In this document: piece after piece, positions 1 to 11,100 of the stretch
Numbering within the stretch: the first letter of the stretch is position 1
Layout of the letters: each line of letters starts with the position of its first letter
Source of the DNA: Teratosphaeria epicoccoides
Lineage: Eukaryota > Ascomycota > Dothideomycetes > Mycosphaerellales > Teratosphaeriaceae
Assembly: GCA_021401465.1 (NCBI GenBank)
Contig: JADDMT010000008.1
Span: 186,001 to 250,000 of the forward strand
DNA: 64,000 nt
Direction of reading: 5' to 3'
Program-made: the position numbers and the translations under genes
The notes under the pieces: generated by a model
The model's input: only the letters and a program-made list of their open reading frames with translations
Told to the model about the DNA's origin: nothing
Database searches by the model: none

Positions 1-109
1 TAAGGGTTTAAAACATGTAGTAGCGATCTATAGGTTAGACCTTAACGTAGTAGTAGTAGACGTACTACTAGTATACTACTAGCATTTAGTAGTCGTCGAG
101 TATATTCAA

Positions 110-880
110 ACGGACGAGATGATTAGTGTTATGCATATACTCTATCAGATAAGGTACTTGTGTAGTCGCTATCTGAAACGATACTACTCGCGCACGACTA
201 CTAGCATTACTCTATCACAAGATTGCAGTTAAACCCTAGTTAATCTGTCATCTTACGCTAGCCTACGTAGCCCGTACGATCCTATGCCTCTCTACTCGCC
301 CTAATCATTGCGCATGGTATTAATGAAGTCGTCACTAGTCTGCTAATAGTTCATAGTCTACTCTCCGAATTAGCTCTATGGCGCAACCTAGTAAAATCTC
401 ATTGCCTCTGTTAATCGCGCTAACTACATCAATCTAGTGCGACTAACCCTACTACAGGCTTGCCTAGTCAACTGCTGTTTTAAGTTGTCATCTAGTATCG
501 TGATAGTGTTAGCAGGTGCAAGAGTTACGCTACTCTCAATTTTGTTCATAGTCGATATAAGCAACTAAGGGTCGTCTTAGTAGCCTTTAACAATAGGATT
601 AGTAGTCACGAAGTCCCCTACAATCATGGCCTTATCTTTCGACCTGTAATCTAGCCCGATGAATCTAGCTATCTTGTTAAATCTGTCTAGGATGTGACTG
701 TTCTCTACTACCTACTAGAGATACTAGTCAAAGTCAGTACATGTTAGGCAAGGAAACGGTTGCTTTGCGCGCATAGGCTTGAGTATCCTGTTACTATATG
801 CATGTCTTAAGTGCTACAATTATTAGGACCCTAGCGTCTAGATCATGCCTACTACAGATAGTGTCGTAGCGGACTAGAAG
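110..880 (-). pseudogene. Coding relic of unknown protein (minus strand)
   Basis: Read on the minus strand, one frame (containing an ATG ending at 774) stays open for roughly 770 bp if TAG/TAA are taken as former CAG, CAA or TGG codons. It contains a PCLTC motif (Cys-x2-Cys) followed by a mixed acidic/hydrophobic stretch including the pieces HILDRFNKIARFIGLDYR and MIVGDFVTTNPIV. No family is recognised. Both ends are uncertain because RIP stops cannot be told from true stops. It is divergent from the plus-strand relics that follow. Confidence 0.35.
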
Positions 881-1153
881 ATAGACAATACGGCGTCGCA
901 TATACGACAGCTACAGCTATGGCGATAAGGTGCGAAAAGCGCGGAAGGGTCCGCTATATCTTTTATCTGAAGTTAGCCAAGAGACTAACGAGTATAAACA
1001 ACGCGTGTTTCGAGTAACCCTGACATCTGTAATTTAAACAGACATAATACAGGCATAGCCCGAACGATAAGTGTGCGTGTTTCCTTGACAAGAACCTCTA
1101 AGACCTAGCGTGGCATAATTCACAAACCTAAGGCGCTATAATAGCAGAGTATA

Positions 1154-1390
1154 GGCACGATTAAAGCAGGCCTTATACTTCGACATAACGATTACCTACG
1201 CCTGTACGCTGCGTTAGAAAAACGGATAGAGCAGCTTAGCCTACTTAGCCGAATTGCGTAGTCGATAGCAGCGAAGGAGCGCATGTTCCAGGAAACGAGC
1301 GCCTTCTTTAGTAGTAGCAGGGAATTGCAACTTAAATTCCTGGCGATAGTAGAGGCGTTACAGACACGAGTAGGGGAGGTTAGTTTTTAG
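1154..1390 (+). pseudogene. Short coiled-coil coding relic
   Basis: A plus-strand frame of 79 codons, with one internal TAG, ends in TAG at 1388-1390. It reads as a helix-forming, Leu/Glu/Lys-rich segment with pieces such as YAALEKRIEQLSLLSRIA and LQLKFLAIVEALQTRV, which suggests a coiled coil. It could be part of a gag-like or structural protein. No family is assigned and its 5' end is not defined. Confidence 0.3.
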
Positions 1391-2009
1391 CATCTACTAT
1401 ACAAGATATCGTCAAACTATCGGCGGCAGACAGTCTAGAAGTCGACAATTACCTAGGGTTAACACGAAGGTAGTATGGCTGTTATAGTTTAAACGCGGCT
1501 CGAAGGCCTTTAGAATAATACGTACAGGATATTCTCTCGTATGCAGAACAAATCTCACTACTATATACGTAGGATCTACCGCAGAGTAACTACATCCGTT
1601 AGGCTATGTCGTACAGGCAGACATGCTATATAGCGCGGATGTTTCGTAGTACCTATACTAGCTATCATTGAAAAATCAATGCTAACCGAGGCTAGTTCTA
1701 CTAGCAGTATTTTAATAGCATACTACTAGCAAGCTAAAAGTACCGCCGGCTAATAGGGAAGCGCAATTTCAGGGGTAGCCGGATTTAGATGACGCTCGCG
1801 CGTCGCAAGATACTATAAACATCGCGTCCTCTCCTTCTTCTGCATTAATAGACGCCACGTAGCTACATTAGACAGTAACTCGTAGTATGTGCATATTTAC
1901 ATGCTATAGATATTATCCTTTACTAACCTGCTACTAGACCTACACGACTAAGAAGGATATACCGCGCTCTATTCTCTGCCGATCCTTTAAGTTACGTCCT
2001 TCTTTAATT

Positions 2010-2880
2010 ATGCCTTCGAAGAAAGACAGACAACAGAGGTCACGTTCCGCGTCATCTAGCAGCAGTTCGAATTACGATCTAGCGAATGATTTAGAAGACC
2101 TGCTAAGCAACGATGGCGATAGTGTAGACGACAGCAACGAGGAGATAGCTAACTAGGAGCATGAGGATTTTATAGTGCCTAAAGCCTATACAAAGGCGAC
2201 TAATATAAGAAGCTACCTGCATATAGTAGCTATGCTAACATGCATACAGACGACGACGTACTAGTCACGAAGAGACTAGACGTATAAGCGGTTATCCTTA
2301 CCGCTAAGGCGGAATCGGCCGTATAAGAGGCTTCGGTCATTATCTCGCGACGCGCGACAAGATAGTAGCAAACCTAAGAATGACAGGGTAAAGACATAGC
2401 AGCTAAGCATCTGTCAAGGCTATTACAATAGCCGACCTACTAATCACGGGAGCGACAGCAACAGTTAAAACTACCGTAACAGCGAGTCTCGTAGCTACTA
2501 GGGCGATAGTAGTAGTCAAAGTCAGTCCGGGAGCTAGTCGAGTAGCCGTCGAGGCTATAATAGCAGCTAGACTACAAACTCTAACTAAGGATACGACTAC
2601 TCTAGCAGCGAAGATATACGTAGTAGCCCTCCTGTGCATAAAGACAAGTTAATCGAGCCTTTGCTCGTTAAAGTCCGAGAACTCTCGTAGATAGACGCTT
2701 CACAAGGGCGGAAGGGCATTTCTATGCTATACCCTACAGCTCCTACTTACTAGCCGAGTTATAAGCATATTGCAATTAACTAGTAGCTCGTAGCGCGTGA
2801 TATGCTAGGGATGAAAGGTCGAGTTAGCTCGAGGCTAGACGACGTAGATTTAGATACTATAAGTACTTACGTAGGTCCTA
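2010..2880 (+). pseudogene. Ser-rich coding relic, N-terminal part
   Basis: Starting at the ATG at 2010, the plus frame gives a basic, Ser-rich start (MPSKKDRQQRSRSASSSSSS), then an Asp/Glu-rich segment, then further Ser/Arg/Asn-rich sequence to about 2880. The interruptions are TAG/TAA codons consistent with RIP. Reading then continues better in another frame (next entry), implying a small indel near 2873. The low-complexity start followed by a charged body resembles gag-like or nucleic-acid-binding proteins, but no specific family is recognised. Confidence 0.35.
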
Positions 2881-3700
2881 TAAGGAGGTGCTAATGTTAG
2901 GGGCGAAGATAAGGCAGAGGTTACGTTAGTGTCGTAACAACTACACGAATAGGGTTAGAGAAGCTATACTCGCATAGTCTGGCAAGGTAGACAATAAGCA
3001 GGGTTTAAAGGACTAGGCCGCGGACATGTTAATAGAAAGCAGATTCGAATGCGAGAACGAAGAAGAGGTAAGGAGAGAAGGCTTAGATGTCGTCGAAAGC
3101 GCTAACATGTCATAGGACCAGAGGTTTCTAAGCCCGCTCGTGATCTTTTGTATAAAGAAGGCGTTCTTCTAGTTCAATTAGAAACTAGCATAGAATCCTT
3201 TAGAGTCACGCGAGGTAAACGCTTTCATGTTAAACAGCGTGTATGCTACTATTACATACCTACTAGCCTAGATCAGAAATGGCCCTTCGGAGTTCAAGAC
3301 AAAGGCTAGCAAGACGAGATAGGTTCTAGTTAGTAGTGTCGATATCGATGATATCTTCGAGAGGAAGAAGAAGTATTAGGAAGAGCTTAATGCCGACAAA
3401 CAGGAGGTCATTATGGCGACTATTACGGCACGTATATTAGGGGGGGAGGACGAAGGCAAGATAGCACTACTAGTGTAGGCGGCGCTAGCTATCAAGAAGG
3501 ATCGCGGCATGACAGGCTTAGAGAGGGAATACGAGGACTTACAGAGGCGAAAGGCGCTACGCGAGAATAGTACGGGGGAGATATTGTCGAGAGGGCCTAT
3601 GCTGACTTCTGCTAGGTCGTACGCAATTGTTAGGTTAGCGTAGTGTTAGCCTGACACAACGATTAAGCCAGGCCTTAATGTCATTAATAGTAGGCGTTCG
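2873..3700 (+). pseudogene. Coding relic, continuation in a shifted frame
   Basis: From about 2873 a plus frame offset from the Ser-rich relic stays open for some 800 bp apart from TAG codons. It reads as a mostly helical, Glu/Lys/Arg-rich protein with pieces such as MLIESRFECENEEEVRREG and MLNSVYATITYLLA. It probably belongs to the same ancient gene as 2010-2880. No family is recognised. Confidence 0.3.
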
Positions 3701-4479
3701 CAAGCATGTAGCGGATGTTTAAGCGGATACTAACAGAGGGAGCGAGGGCTATAATGGCGGAAGGGCAAATGTTAGTAACTATGGTAGTAAGGCAAGCGAT
3801 TATGATAGTAACGACTAGCCGATGTAGGGACTAGAGGAGCCATTGTCGCGGGACACCCTGTATAACGGTGTCGTGACAACGAGGTTAGTTTCTTGTCTAA
3901 CATCATAGCCATGATTGCTAACATGTACTTGTCTAGTATGAAAGCTACTATAGTCGATAAGCCCCGACCTAGACACACTCAAGATGAAAGGTTAGTAGCC
4001 TTGGCGCGTCGTAAGGGCCAGCTATTACTAACGAGGCGGAAGTAGCGAGAGGCCTAAGCTACGGAGTAGGCAGTTAATCGTGACTAGTGTAGACAAGCGG
4101 TATAGGCGAGGGGACTTATATATCGACTAAACTGTGCTAATAACGGATAAACGCTAGCGCGGCTCTAGCGAGAGGCGAAACGCAAAGACTTACTAACACA
4201 CAGTAAGTGCGATTATTGACTCTACGTATCGGCGTAGTTAATGACGATAGCTATAGGACACGAAGCTCGACCGCGAAGGACAAAGACTAAGGCGATAGTA
4301 GGAGCCAAGCTTTGCTAGAGGCAGAGGCAAAAAATGCTAGGTAAGTATGCTAGTAGTATACTAGCGTTATGCTACTAACATACTGCTAGCACTTCGATAT
4401 TAATAGGAGGTACTAGCAGTAGTTTAGTAGCCACGTAGTATATATTAGCTGACGATTATGATGCAGCATAGCATGCGCT

Positions 4480-4800
4480 CTGCTTGATTAGTGTGATCTT
4501 ATAAGCAACTAGTCGAACGTTGTAGAGAAGGTAGAGGATGCGCTCGACGACTCTAAGTTAAGGGATAGTCAGTTATAGTAGCACACTACATTCATGGACT
4601 CGACCTTGTTAGAGCAGATTAAGGGCTATAGCGACAAGGTCTTTAATGATGCGACCTTTTAGAAGCTACAGGAGGGGCGAAATAGTAGCGCTTTAGGAAA
4701 GTCGGTAGTAGTGAAGGTAAGCTAGTAGAACGGAATACAGGATGAGGGCGAGTAGAAGATTCATGTGTAAGGGCTAATACAGGATGTGTAGATAGTATGT
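4480..4800 (+). pseudogene. Short coding relic of unknown protein
   Basis: One plus frame is open apart from TAG/TAA over about 320 bp and includes a segment starting FMDSTLLEQIKGYSDKVF. It lies between two of the palindromes of region J. Function and ends are unknown; it may be a further domain of the same element as the relics at 2010-3700. Confidence 0.25.
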
Positions 4801-5307
4801 AGTAGCTATGCATTTGTTACTAGCTATACCGATTAAGGTCTTTAGGCGTAAGGCGTAAGTCAGATATAGTAGCTTGCTTAAATTCAAGAGGCGTCGTAAG
4901 AGCTACGTTTAAGCTGTATATGTGTTTAGTGTTAGCAAATCTGCTTAATTCGCGTTATACGTCAGGTCTAGTGTAAATAGTAAAAGAGCACGGTGCGACA
5001 ACAACGAGATGTATAGTATTAACCAAAATCATGACTTTAACATCTATTACATGCAAATTGTTTTGATTCGAGTAGCTCGGCTTACGTGCCTAAGCTACTT
5101 GCCGCTAGTATACTGCTAGCAGTAAGTTACTTACTAGTAGCACTCTTGCACTATAGGCTACTCGCGTCTGCGACACGAGTAGCTTAGGAGGGGCCGAGTT
5201 TCTCGGGGGTACATACGAGTAGGCCAAGTCAGACGAGTAGGTAAGTAAGCTGAGTAACACAAGTTACTCGGTCTACTTAGGGCCTTAGTTTTCGAGACAG
5301 ACAATTC

Positions 5308-6987
5308 GGGAGATTCTCAACTTAGACAAGTCCTTGTTTAAGGCGTTACGCGAAGCCTTTAGGCTTAGTAACAAGTAACAGGAGGCCGAGAGGGCTCTCC
5401 TAGGAATCTGGTAGAAGGGTTCTGCTATTAAGTACTATGCGGACTTTTAGACCCTCTCTGCCTAAGTCGACTAGAATGATAATGCCTTAGCCGCTTAGTT
5501 CTATTAGGGACTAAAGGAAACGGTTAAAGACGAAATTGCCCGGGGGGATTAGCTAACGACATTCAAGGAAATAAGCGATCTCGCGATTAGAATCAATAAT
5601 TGCATCTAGGAACGACAGTAGGAACGACAGCATGTAAATCGCAGGCTAGCGCAGGCTAACTATAAGGTCTAACGATCGGCACTAAAATGGCGAAGCGATT
5701 ACTACAGTCTCTAACTAATGGAGTTAGATGCGACTAAGGGGCGCCTAAAGAGCGGACCCTAAGGAAAGCCACGGAAGGGCTCTCCTACCTAGAATAGTCT
5801 GAAGAAGCTATTCGACAAGAGTAACCTTAAGTGCTATAACTGTGGAAAGAAAGGACACTTTGCCCGCAAGTATTTCGCTAAGAAATAGCGACAGGACCTA
5901 TAACGGACAGAATAGGCTTGCGCAACAACATCGGCACCTAAGTAAAAGGCTGCCGCTACTCGAGAACTAGACTATGCCTCACTTACTTAGACTATGTGCT
6001 ATAACGACGATTGTCGAATTCACATGAGTAATAAAGGTAGTTCTAGATAGTACCCTAGCTATAATAAGGCGTAATCTATCTGCGCGCTAAGGGGTATACC
6101 TTCTAGTAAAATAGTCCTGAGGTAACAGGAGCTAGAAGAGGAAGAAGGTTCGGACGACAACTATGAGCTTGTTAAGGCCGTCATTCACGATTCCGAGGAA
6201 GACAAGAACATAGAGAGATAGGCCATGCCGCCGCATGACATTAGACTTGATATTATCTGAATCATACAGAACTAGTAGGCTTAGGCTTACCCTTGGATTA
6301 ATGGAGTACAACACGTCGACTAGCTTAAGTATGACAAACTAACTGACTGCATGCGACGACACCTAAGGAGACTACTAGTAGTAGCCGATCCTTACTCGCA
6401 TCAGAAGATTATCTAAGAAGTTGTACTGTTTAGGGTAGATTTTACGCCCTAAGGAGGCTACCTTACCTACGAAGGTATCTAGGTTCCACAAGCGCTACGA
6501 CTCCGGGTTAGCCACTTGAAGATAGATTACGCAAGAAATGCGCAGGAACAACGAGGCTAAGACCGAGTACGACCTCTTAGGCTAGTTAGCGGTAACGCTC
6601 GAAGAAGAATGAGCCGAGACTACACGATCCCTAAACTAGTCCGTGAAGACAGTTATTCGGGAAACGACAAGGTCCGCCGGAATTAGACCTACGGACAGAC
6701 TAGACAGGGCTACAACAGTGTGCCGCAGTTAACACTAGATACGCGGACAACCTTAGAGTATAGGTACACATAAACGAGACGCTAGCCTAGGCCTTAGTAG
6801 ATTCAGGATGCACTAGAATCTTCATGACGCCCAAGTTCGCTAGGATAGCTAGGATAAGGCTACAGGCGAAGACGAATACTTTCTCGCTATAAGCGATTAA
6901 TAGAAAGCCGGTTACGTACAACTAAGGAATAGTTGACAAGGAGACTAAGATGATGCCTCTACGGATAGGACACTACTAAGAGATGAT
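5308..6987 (+). pseudogene. Element D (family 1), gag to protease, 5' truncated
   Basis: Plus-strand family-1 Gypsy sequence beginning inside gag, aligned to about 16947 of element B; the LTR and the first roughly 135 gag codons are missing. It keeps the CCHC knuckle (CYNCGKKGHFARK near 5838), with its last Cys altered to Phe, and reaches the protease region. It carries many RIP stops. At 6988 it is cut by element A; the ATGAT target-site duplication lies at 6983-6987 and 13914-13918, and the D sequence resumes in register after A. Confidence 0.85.
6659..6665 (+). other. Putative -1 frameshift heptamer GGGAAAC (element D)
   Basis: GGGAAAC lies in phase X-XXY-YYZ with the gag frame, 18 bases before the gag-frame TAG in AATTAGACC. 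The -1 frame after it leads into protease. The same site is seen in A, G and H. Confidence 0.6.
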
Positions 6988-7428
6988 TGTCATAAGGGTA
7001 GGTGCCGATAGCAGGAAGGTAACTAGGTGTTAGACTCGCAGAGCTATGAAGAATATCGACAATGGTAGTTAACCTTGTAACCAACTATCCCCTAGGGAAA
7101 GGGAATTGAATTAAGCACGAAGCTCCTAACTGCCTGTCCTAAAGCTATCCCTATATACTAGAGAGACAGAGTAGCTCTGTTAGATCTGTCGACAGACCTG
7201 ACAGATCCGTGTCTGTAGATCTATGGACTAACCCTATAGATTAAAGGGTCTGTTATCCTATAACAGATCCCTTCTTCCTTGTCAGCCTATAGATCTGTAG
7301 ACTAACCCTATAGATCCGGGGATCTGTCCTCATGTGACAGATCCTTTCTCCTATGACTATGCCTATAACTCATAGTACTTAGGACCCTCACGATCCTGAA
7401 ACCCGTAATACTCCTAACACTCATGACA
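6988..7428 (-). repeat. Element A 3' LTR (441 bp)
   Basis: Starts TGTCAT and ends ATGACA. Same length as the partner at 13473-13913. It contains many copies of the inverted words GATCTGT and ACAGATC and a TATATA-type box when read in the coding orientation. Confidence 0.93.
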
Positions 7429-7618
7429 CTATCCCCCTCTTAGCCTCGCTCGTCCCTAAGCTACCTTATTAGTGCGGGGTTTCTCTTGTCCTTTCCTGTG
7501 CGTAGTAATGTCTTCTCTTTCTACATTACTACCTTGTGTTATTCTAGACACTAACGCCCCTTTAACGCAGAAACGTAAATGCTGCGCAAATCGAATCTAT
7601 CGTTAGGGCTAGGACAGC

Positions 7619-8140
7619 ATGAAGTCCTATACTTAGTGTTAAGAGTTAAAGCTTGTTTGTCGAGTACACATTTCCTTAGGGAAATGTTTGTAGTGTTACT
7701 TTAGCAACTGTCGAAGTTACGACGCAAAGGTGACAGAGGTCGAATAGAAGAAGTTAGGCGATTAGCGGAAAAGACTAATTACTAATCTCGATCGTGCGAA
7801 GGCGGTCCTAGCTAAGGCTTCGCAGAAGATAATAGAGGCGCATGTAAAGGAGATGCGTCTTCGAAAACAGTTAGACGCGGTCGACTAGGAGGTTGAGGAT
7901 AGTCGCGCTCTCGAGGAGCGTGAGATCAGGGAGGATGAGGCTAAGGAATAGGCTCTCTCGCAGGCTAGGTTTCTTCTTGACCTAGATCCTTCAGCGGGTC
8001 TCGCTCTTAGTCCTACGACATAGAGCGTAATAGAGGGTTTCACTAACGCCTCATATTAGGGTTTCCTAGATAGCGTGATAGCCGAGCCGATTGACAGCGT
8101 CCTGCAGGAGTCTAGTCATGGCTTAGGATCTTCTTCCTAG
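7619..8140 (+). CDS. Antisense Cys-rich coiled-coil ORF of family 1 (element A copy)
   Basis: On the strand opposite to gag-pol, an ATG-initiated frame of 173 codons plus TAG lies between the end of pol and the 3' LTR, overlapping the pol 3' end by 90 bp. It begins MKSYT and has Cys-rich sequence in the first 45 residues: two early Cys, then C-x2-C-x4-C-x2-C in the better-preserved copies (here the second and last Cys are altered). About 100 residues of Lys/Arg/Glu-rich helix follow, predicted as coiled coil (MRLRKQLD, RALEEREIREDEAKE), with a short hydrophobic tail. Internal stops are TAG or TAA only, as expected from RIP. Copies in B, G, H and I have exactly the same length. Similar Cys-rich plus coiled-coil hypothetical proteins are common beside Gypsy elements in fungal genomes (from memory). 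Function unknown; a zinc-binding, self-associating protein is an inference. Confidence 0.6.
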
Positions 8141-11100
8141 GTTCGTTTCTTTCTCGAAACTCCGAGTCCGTATCTTTTGCTAACAGTTTCGCAGATGTTC
8201 TAGGGGTTCCTAGGTGTTCTCGGTACTCCTATATCCTTCCCATTTTACTAAGTACTCTCGCTGTCCGTCCTGCTAGCAAGTGTCGACAATCTTTTCGACA
8301 GTGTACTCCGGTTCTTCTACTTTAGGGTCAAGTAGTAAGGGTTCCGTTTGCAGTGCGGCGTCTAGCGCTACTTGTTCTAGCAGAGAGACATAGAACATAG
8401 GGTGTATTCTCATCTGCTTAGGTAGCTATAACTTAAAATTAACTAGTCCTTTCTTAGCCTTGATCCTGAATGGTCCTAGTTTTACAGCGTCTAGTTTTTT
8501 ACTTGGCTTGTCCGATTTAATGTAACAGCAGAGGAGATACACCTTGTCCCCCTCCTTTAGAATTAGTCCCTTAATTCTCTTACGATTCGCGTACTATGCT
8601 ATGTTCTACTAATAGAACTACAGGTCGAGTCGTACTTCTGTTTGTAGTTAGCGTAGATGTTCTACTCGTCCGAGTACTACTAGGTTCGGATTACTAGCTA
8701 AGACGTCTAGAATGTCTTCTATAGCTGATCTATATGCTATCTGAAAAGGCGAGAGTCCTGTCGACTCTGCTAGCGTACTATTATACGCGAGCTATACTAT
8801 TAGCAACAACTCTACCTAGTTATTCTAGTCCCTATTTACATAGGATCGAAGGTACTATTCTAACGTCTAATTCAGACGTTCTGTCGGTCTATCTGTCTAA
8901 GGGTAGAAGGAAGTACTTAGTCGATGTCTAACCTAGAATTGCCTTATTAGGGCTCTCTAGAAGTTAGAGGTAAACATGGATCCTTAATCCGTTACTAGGT
9001 CCTGTAGCATACCATGTAGTGCTACTACCTATTTAATGAAGACATACGCGATATCTTTAGTCTTAAAGTCTTCGCGGTAAGGGATAAACTTCCTAAACTT
9101 AGTGAATTAGTTAACTACTACCATGATCCTGTCAAAGAACTCATTCATAGCGGGTTCTCTCGACTAAGGTAGTTTAACGATGAAATCCATGGCGAGCGAC
9201 TCCCATAGCCGTTAAGGTACCTTAAGTAGTCGTAGTAGCCTATACGGTTTGTGACAGTTATGCTTACTTTGTTAGCAAGTCACATATCGACAGACATAGT
9301 CCTTGATTGCCTTGCTCATCCTAGGGAAGTAATATTCTTGTCAGAGAATTTGCTTCATTTTAGACACTCCCGGGTGTCCTGCCTAAGGTACGTCATGTCA
9401 GAGTTGTAGTAGCTCTAATCATAAAGACGTTAGCACGTATACTAATCCTTGAAACAGAAGGATTCCGTCTTTGTCTTCCTAATCCTCCTGTCCATTAATG
9501 TCGTCGCGGACAGCGAGTGCAGTTAGGTCGTAGACTAGCGCGTTCTTCAGGTCGTCCTGAAATTCACTAGTCTATGTGATAGTCATGGCTACGAGTTAGT
9601 TGACTCCTAGCGTGCTATCGCTATTTTCCTAGAGAACAGCATGTTTCTCCTGCTTCACGCCCTTCATATAGTCTGTCTAGCGGCTAAGTGCATCGGCGCG
9701 TGTGTTATCGGTCCCCTTGTAATAGACAATCTTGCAGTTAAAACTAGAGAGCTCCTTACTCTACCGAACCTGTCGTCAGTTTAACTCTTTCGTCATTGTG
9801 AAGTATCGCAAGTTCTCATGGTCTGTGTAGACTGTGACCTAGTGCTTAGAACCTTCTAAGTAGACTCGCTAGGCCTTATAGGCGTCTACTATAGCTAGAA
9901 GTTCTTTGTCGTAGACGTCATATTAGAGTTTAGGTCTAGACAATTTCCTCGAGTAGTAGGCGACTAGCTATAGTCGTCTACTTAGTCCTAGTTAACTCAA
10001 GCATGCCCCGAGCGCTACGTTAGAGGCATCTGTTTCGACTATGATAGGCTTATCCGGGTCGAATACAAGTAAGATTAGCTAATCTGTAAATCGTCGCTTA
10101 AGTTCCTCAAAGGCATTCCGTTAGGCGTCGTCCTACACGAATGGCGTATCCTTCGTAGTAAGAGTCGTAAGTGGTGCCGTAATCTTCGAATAGTTTGCCA
10201 CAAATCTTCAGTAGAAGTTAGCGAACCCTAGGAAGGACTATACTTCCTTAACATTAGTTAGCGTAGGCTACTCTTTTACGACTTAGACTTTCTTAGTGTC
10301 TATCTTGATTCCATTCTATGCTACTACGTAGCTAAGGAATTATACTTCCTGCTTATGAAACTCGCTCTTCTAAGGCTTAACCTTTAACTAGTAATCCTGG
10401 AGTTTCTGAAGTACCTTGCGTACGTGAGTCCTATGCTCTTCGATCGTCTAGGAGTAGACGAGGATGTCGTCTAGGTATATAACCACAAAGACGTCAAGGT
10501 ACTCTCGTAGCACGTTATTAATAAATGCCTGCTATGTAGCCAGGGCATTTGTTAATCTAAATGGCATGACTATGTACTCGTAGTGTCCGAATCTAGTTTA
10601 GAACGTAGTCTTCTATTCTTCGCCTTCCTTAATTCGAATTCGGTTATACGCTCTAGGTATGTCGAACTTCGAGAACTACATTACTCCTTGTAGGTAGTCC
10701 TGTAATTCTGAGAGCAAAGGAAGCGGATAACTATTCTTTATCATGATGTCGTTTAATCTACGATAATCTACGTAGAGTCGCTAGTTATCTTCCCCTTTAG
10801 GCACAAACAGGATCGGATATCTAGCTAGGGACTATAACTCGCGGATGAAGCCTTTCCGGAGGTTGTCTTCTAGGTATTTCCGGAGAATCTCTAGTTTCGC
10901 TGCTAATAACGGGCGAACTAATTGCTTCGTTAGTGTCTTACTAGGGAGTAAGGGTATCCCGTGGTCCTACTCCTAGTGTTCTGGCAGAGCTTCTTAGTCG
11001 GGTTCTTCCTCGAAAAGAGTAGCGAACTCTTTATACTCGTTAGGAACTATGAATTCGACCCTGACTTCCATTTGCGTCACTTTAACCTATAGGACGTGCA

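Larger units (their letters stand above)
1..5307. repeat. Unclassified RIP-degraded repeat region (J)
   Basis: This stretch shows the same TAG/CTA enrichment as the retrotransposons to its right, so it is repeat DNA that has been through RIP. I could not find LTRs, a reverse transcriptase motif or a recognisable transposase in it. It holds several coding relics on both strands (listed separately) and four imperfect palindromes built from CTAGTAGTATACTAG-like sequence near 63-84, 1696-1736, 4347-4390 and 5103-5140. Its right edge, about 5308, is where family-1 gag sequence of element D begins abruptly. It could be a non-LTR or DNA element, or a fragment of a larger mobile element; the class is not established. 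Confidence 0.5.

Noticed and set aside
1..20. TAAGGGTTTA at the window start as possible telomeric repeat
   Set aside because: Only one partial unit, no tandem array.
2403..2639. Hydrophobic 78-codon minus frame that looks like membrane protein
   Set aside because: It is antisense to the Ser/Arg/Asn-rich relic starting at 2010, which explains its Val/Ala/Leu-rich composition.
5100..5300. Palindrome-rich CGAGTAG/AAGCTAC repeats considered as a CRISPR-like or tandem array
   Set aside because: Units are irregular in spacing and orientation, and the host is a fungus; better described as inverted repeats of the unclassified element.
8734..8931. A 65-codon plus frame recurring near 8734, 37983 and 46631
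   Set aside because: It lies antisense to family-1 integrase; the recurrence only reflects the repeat copies.
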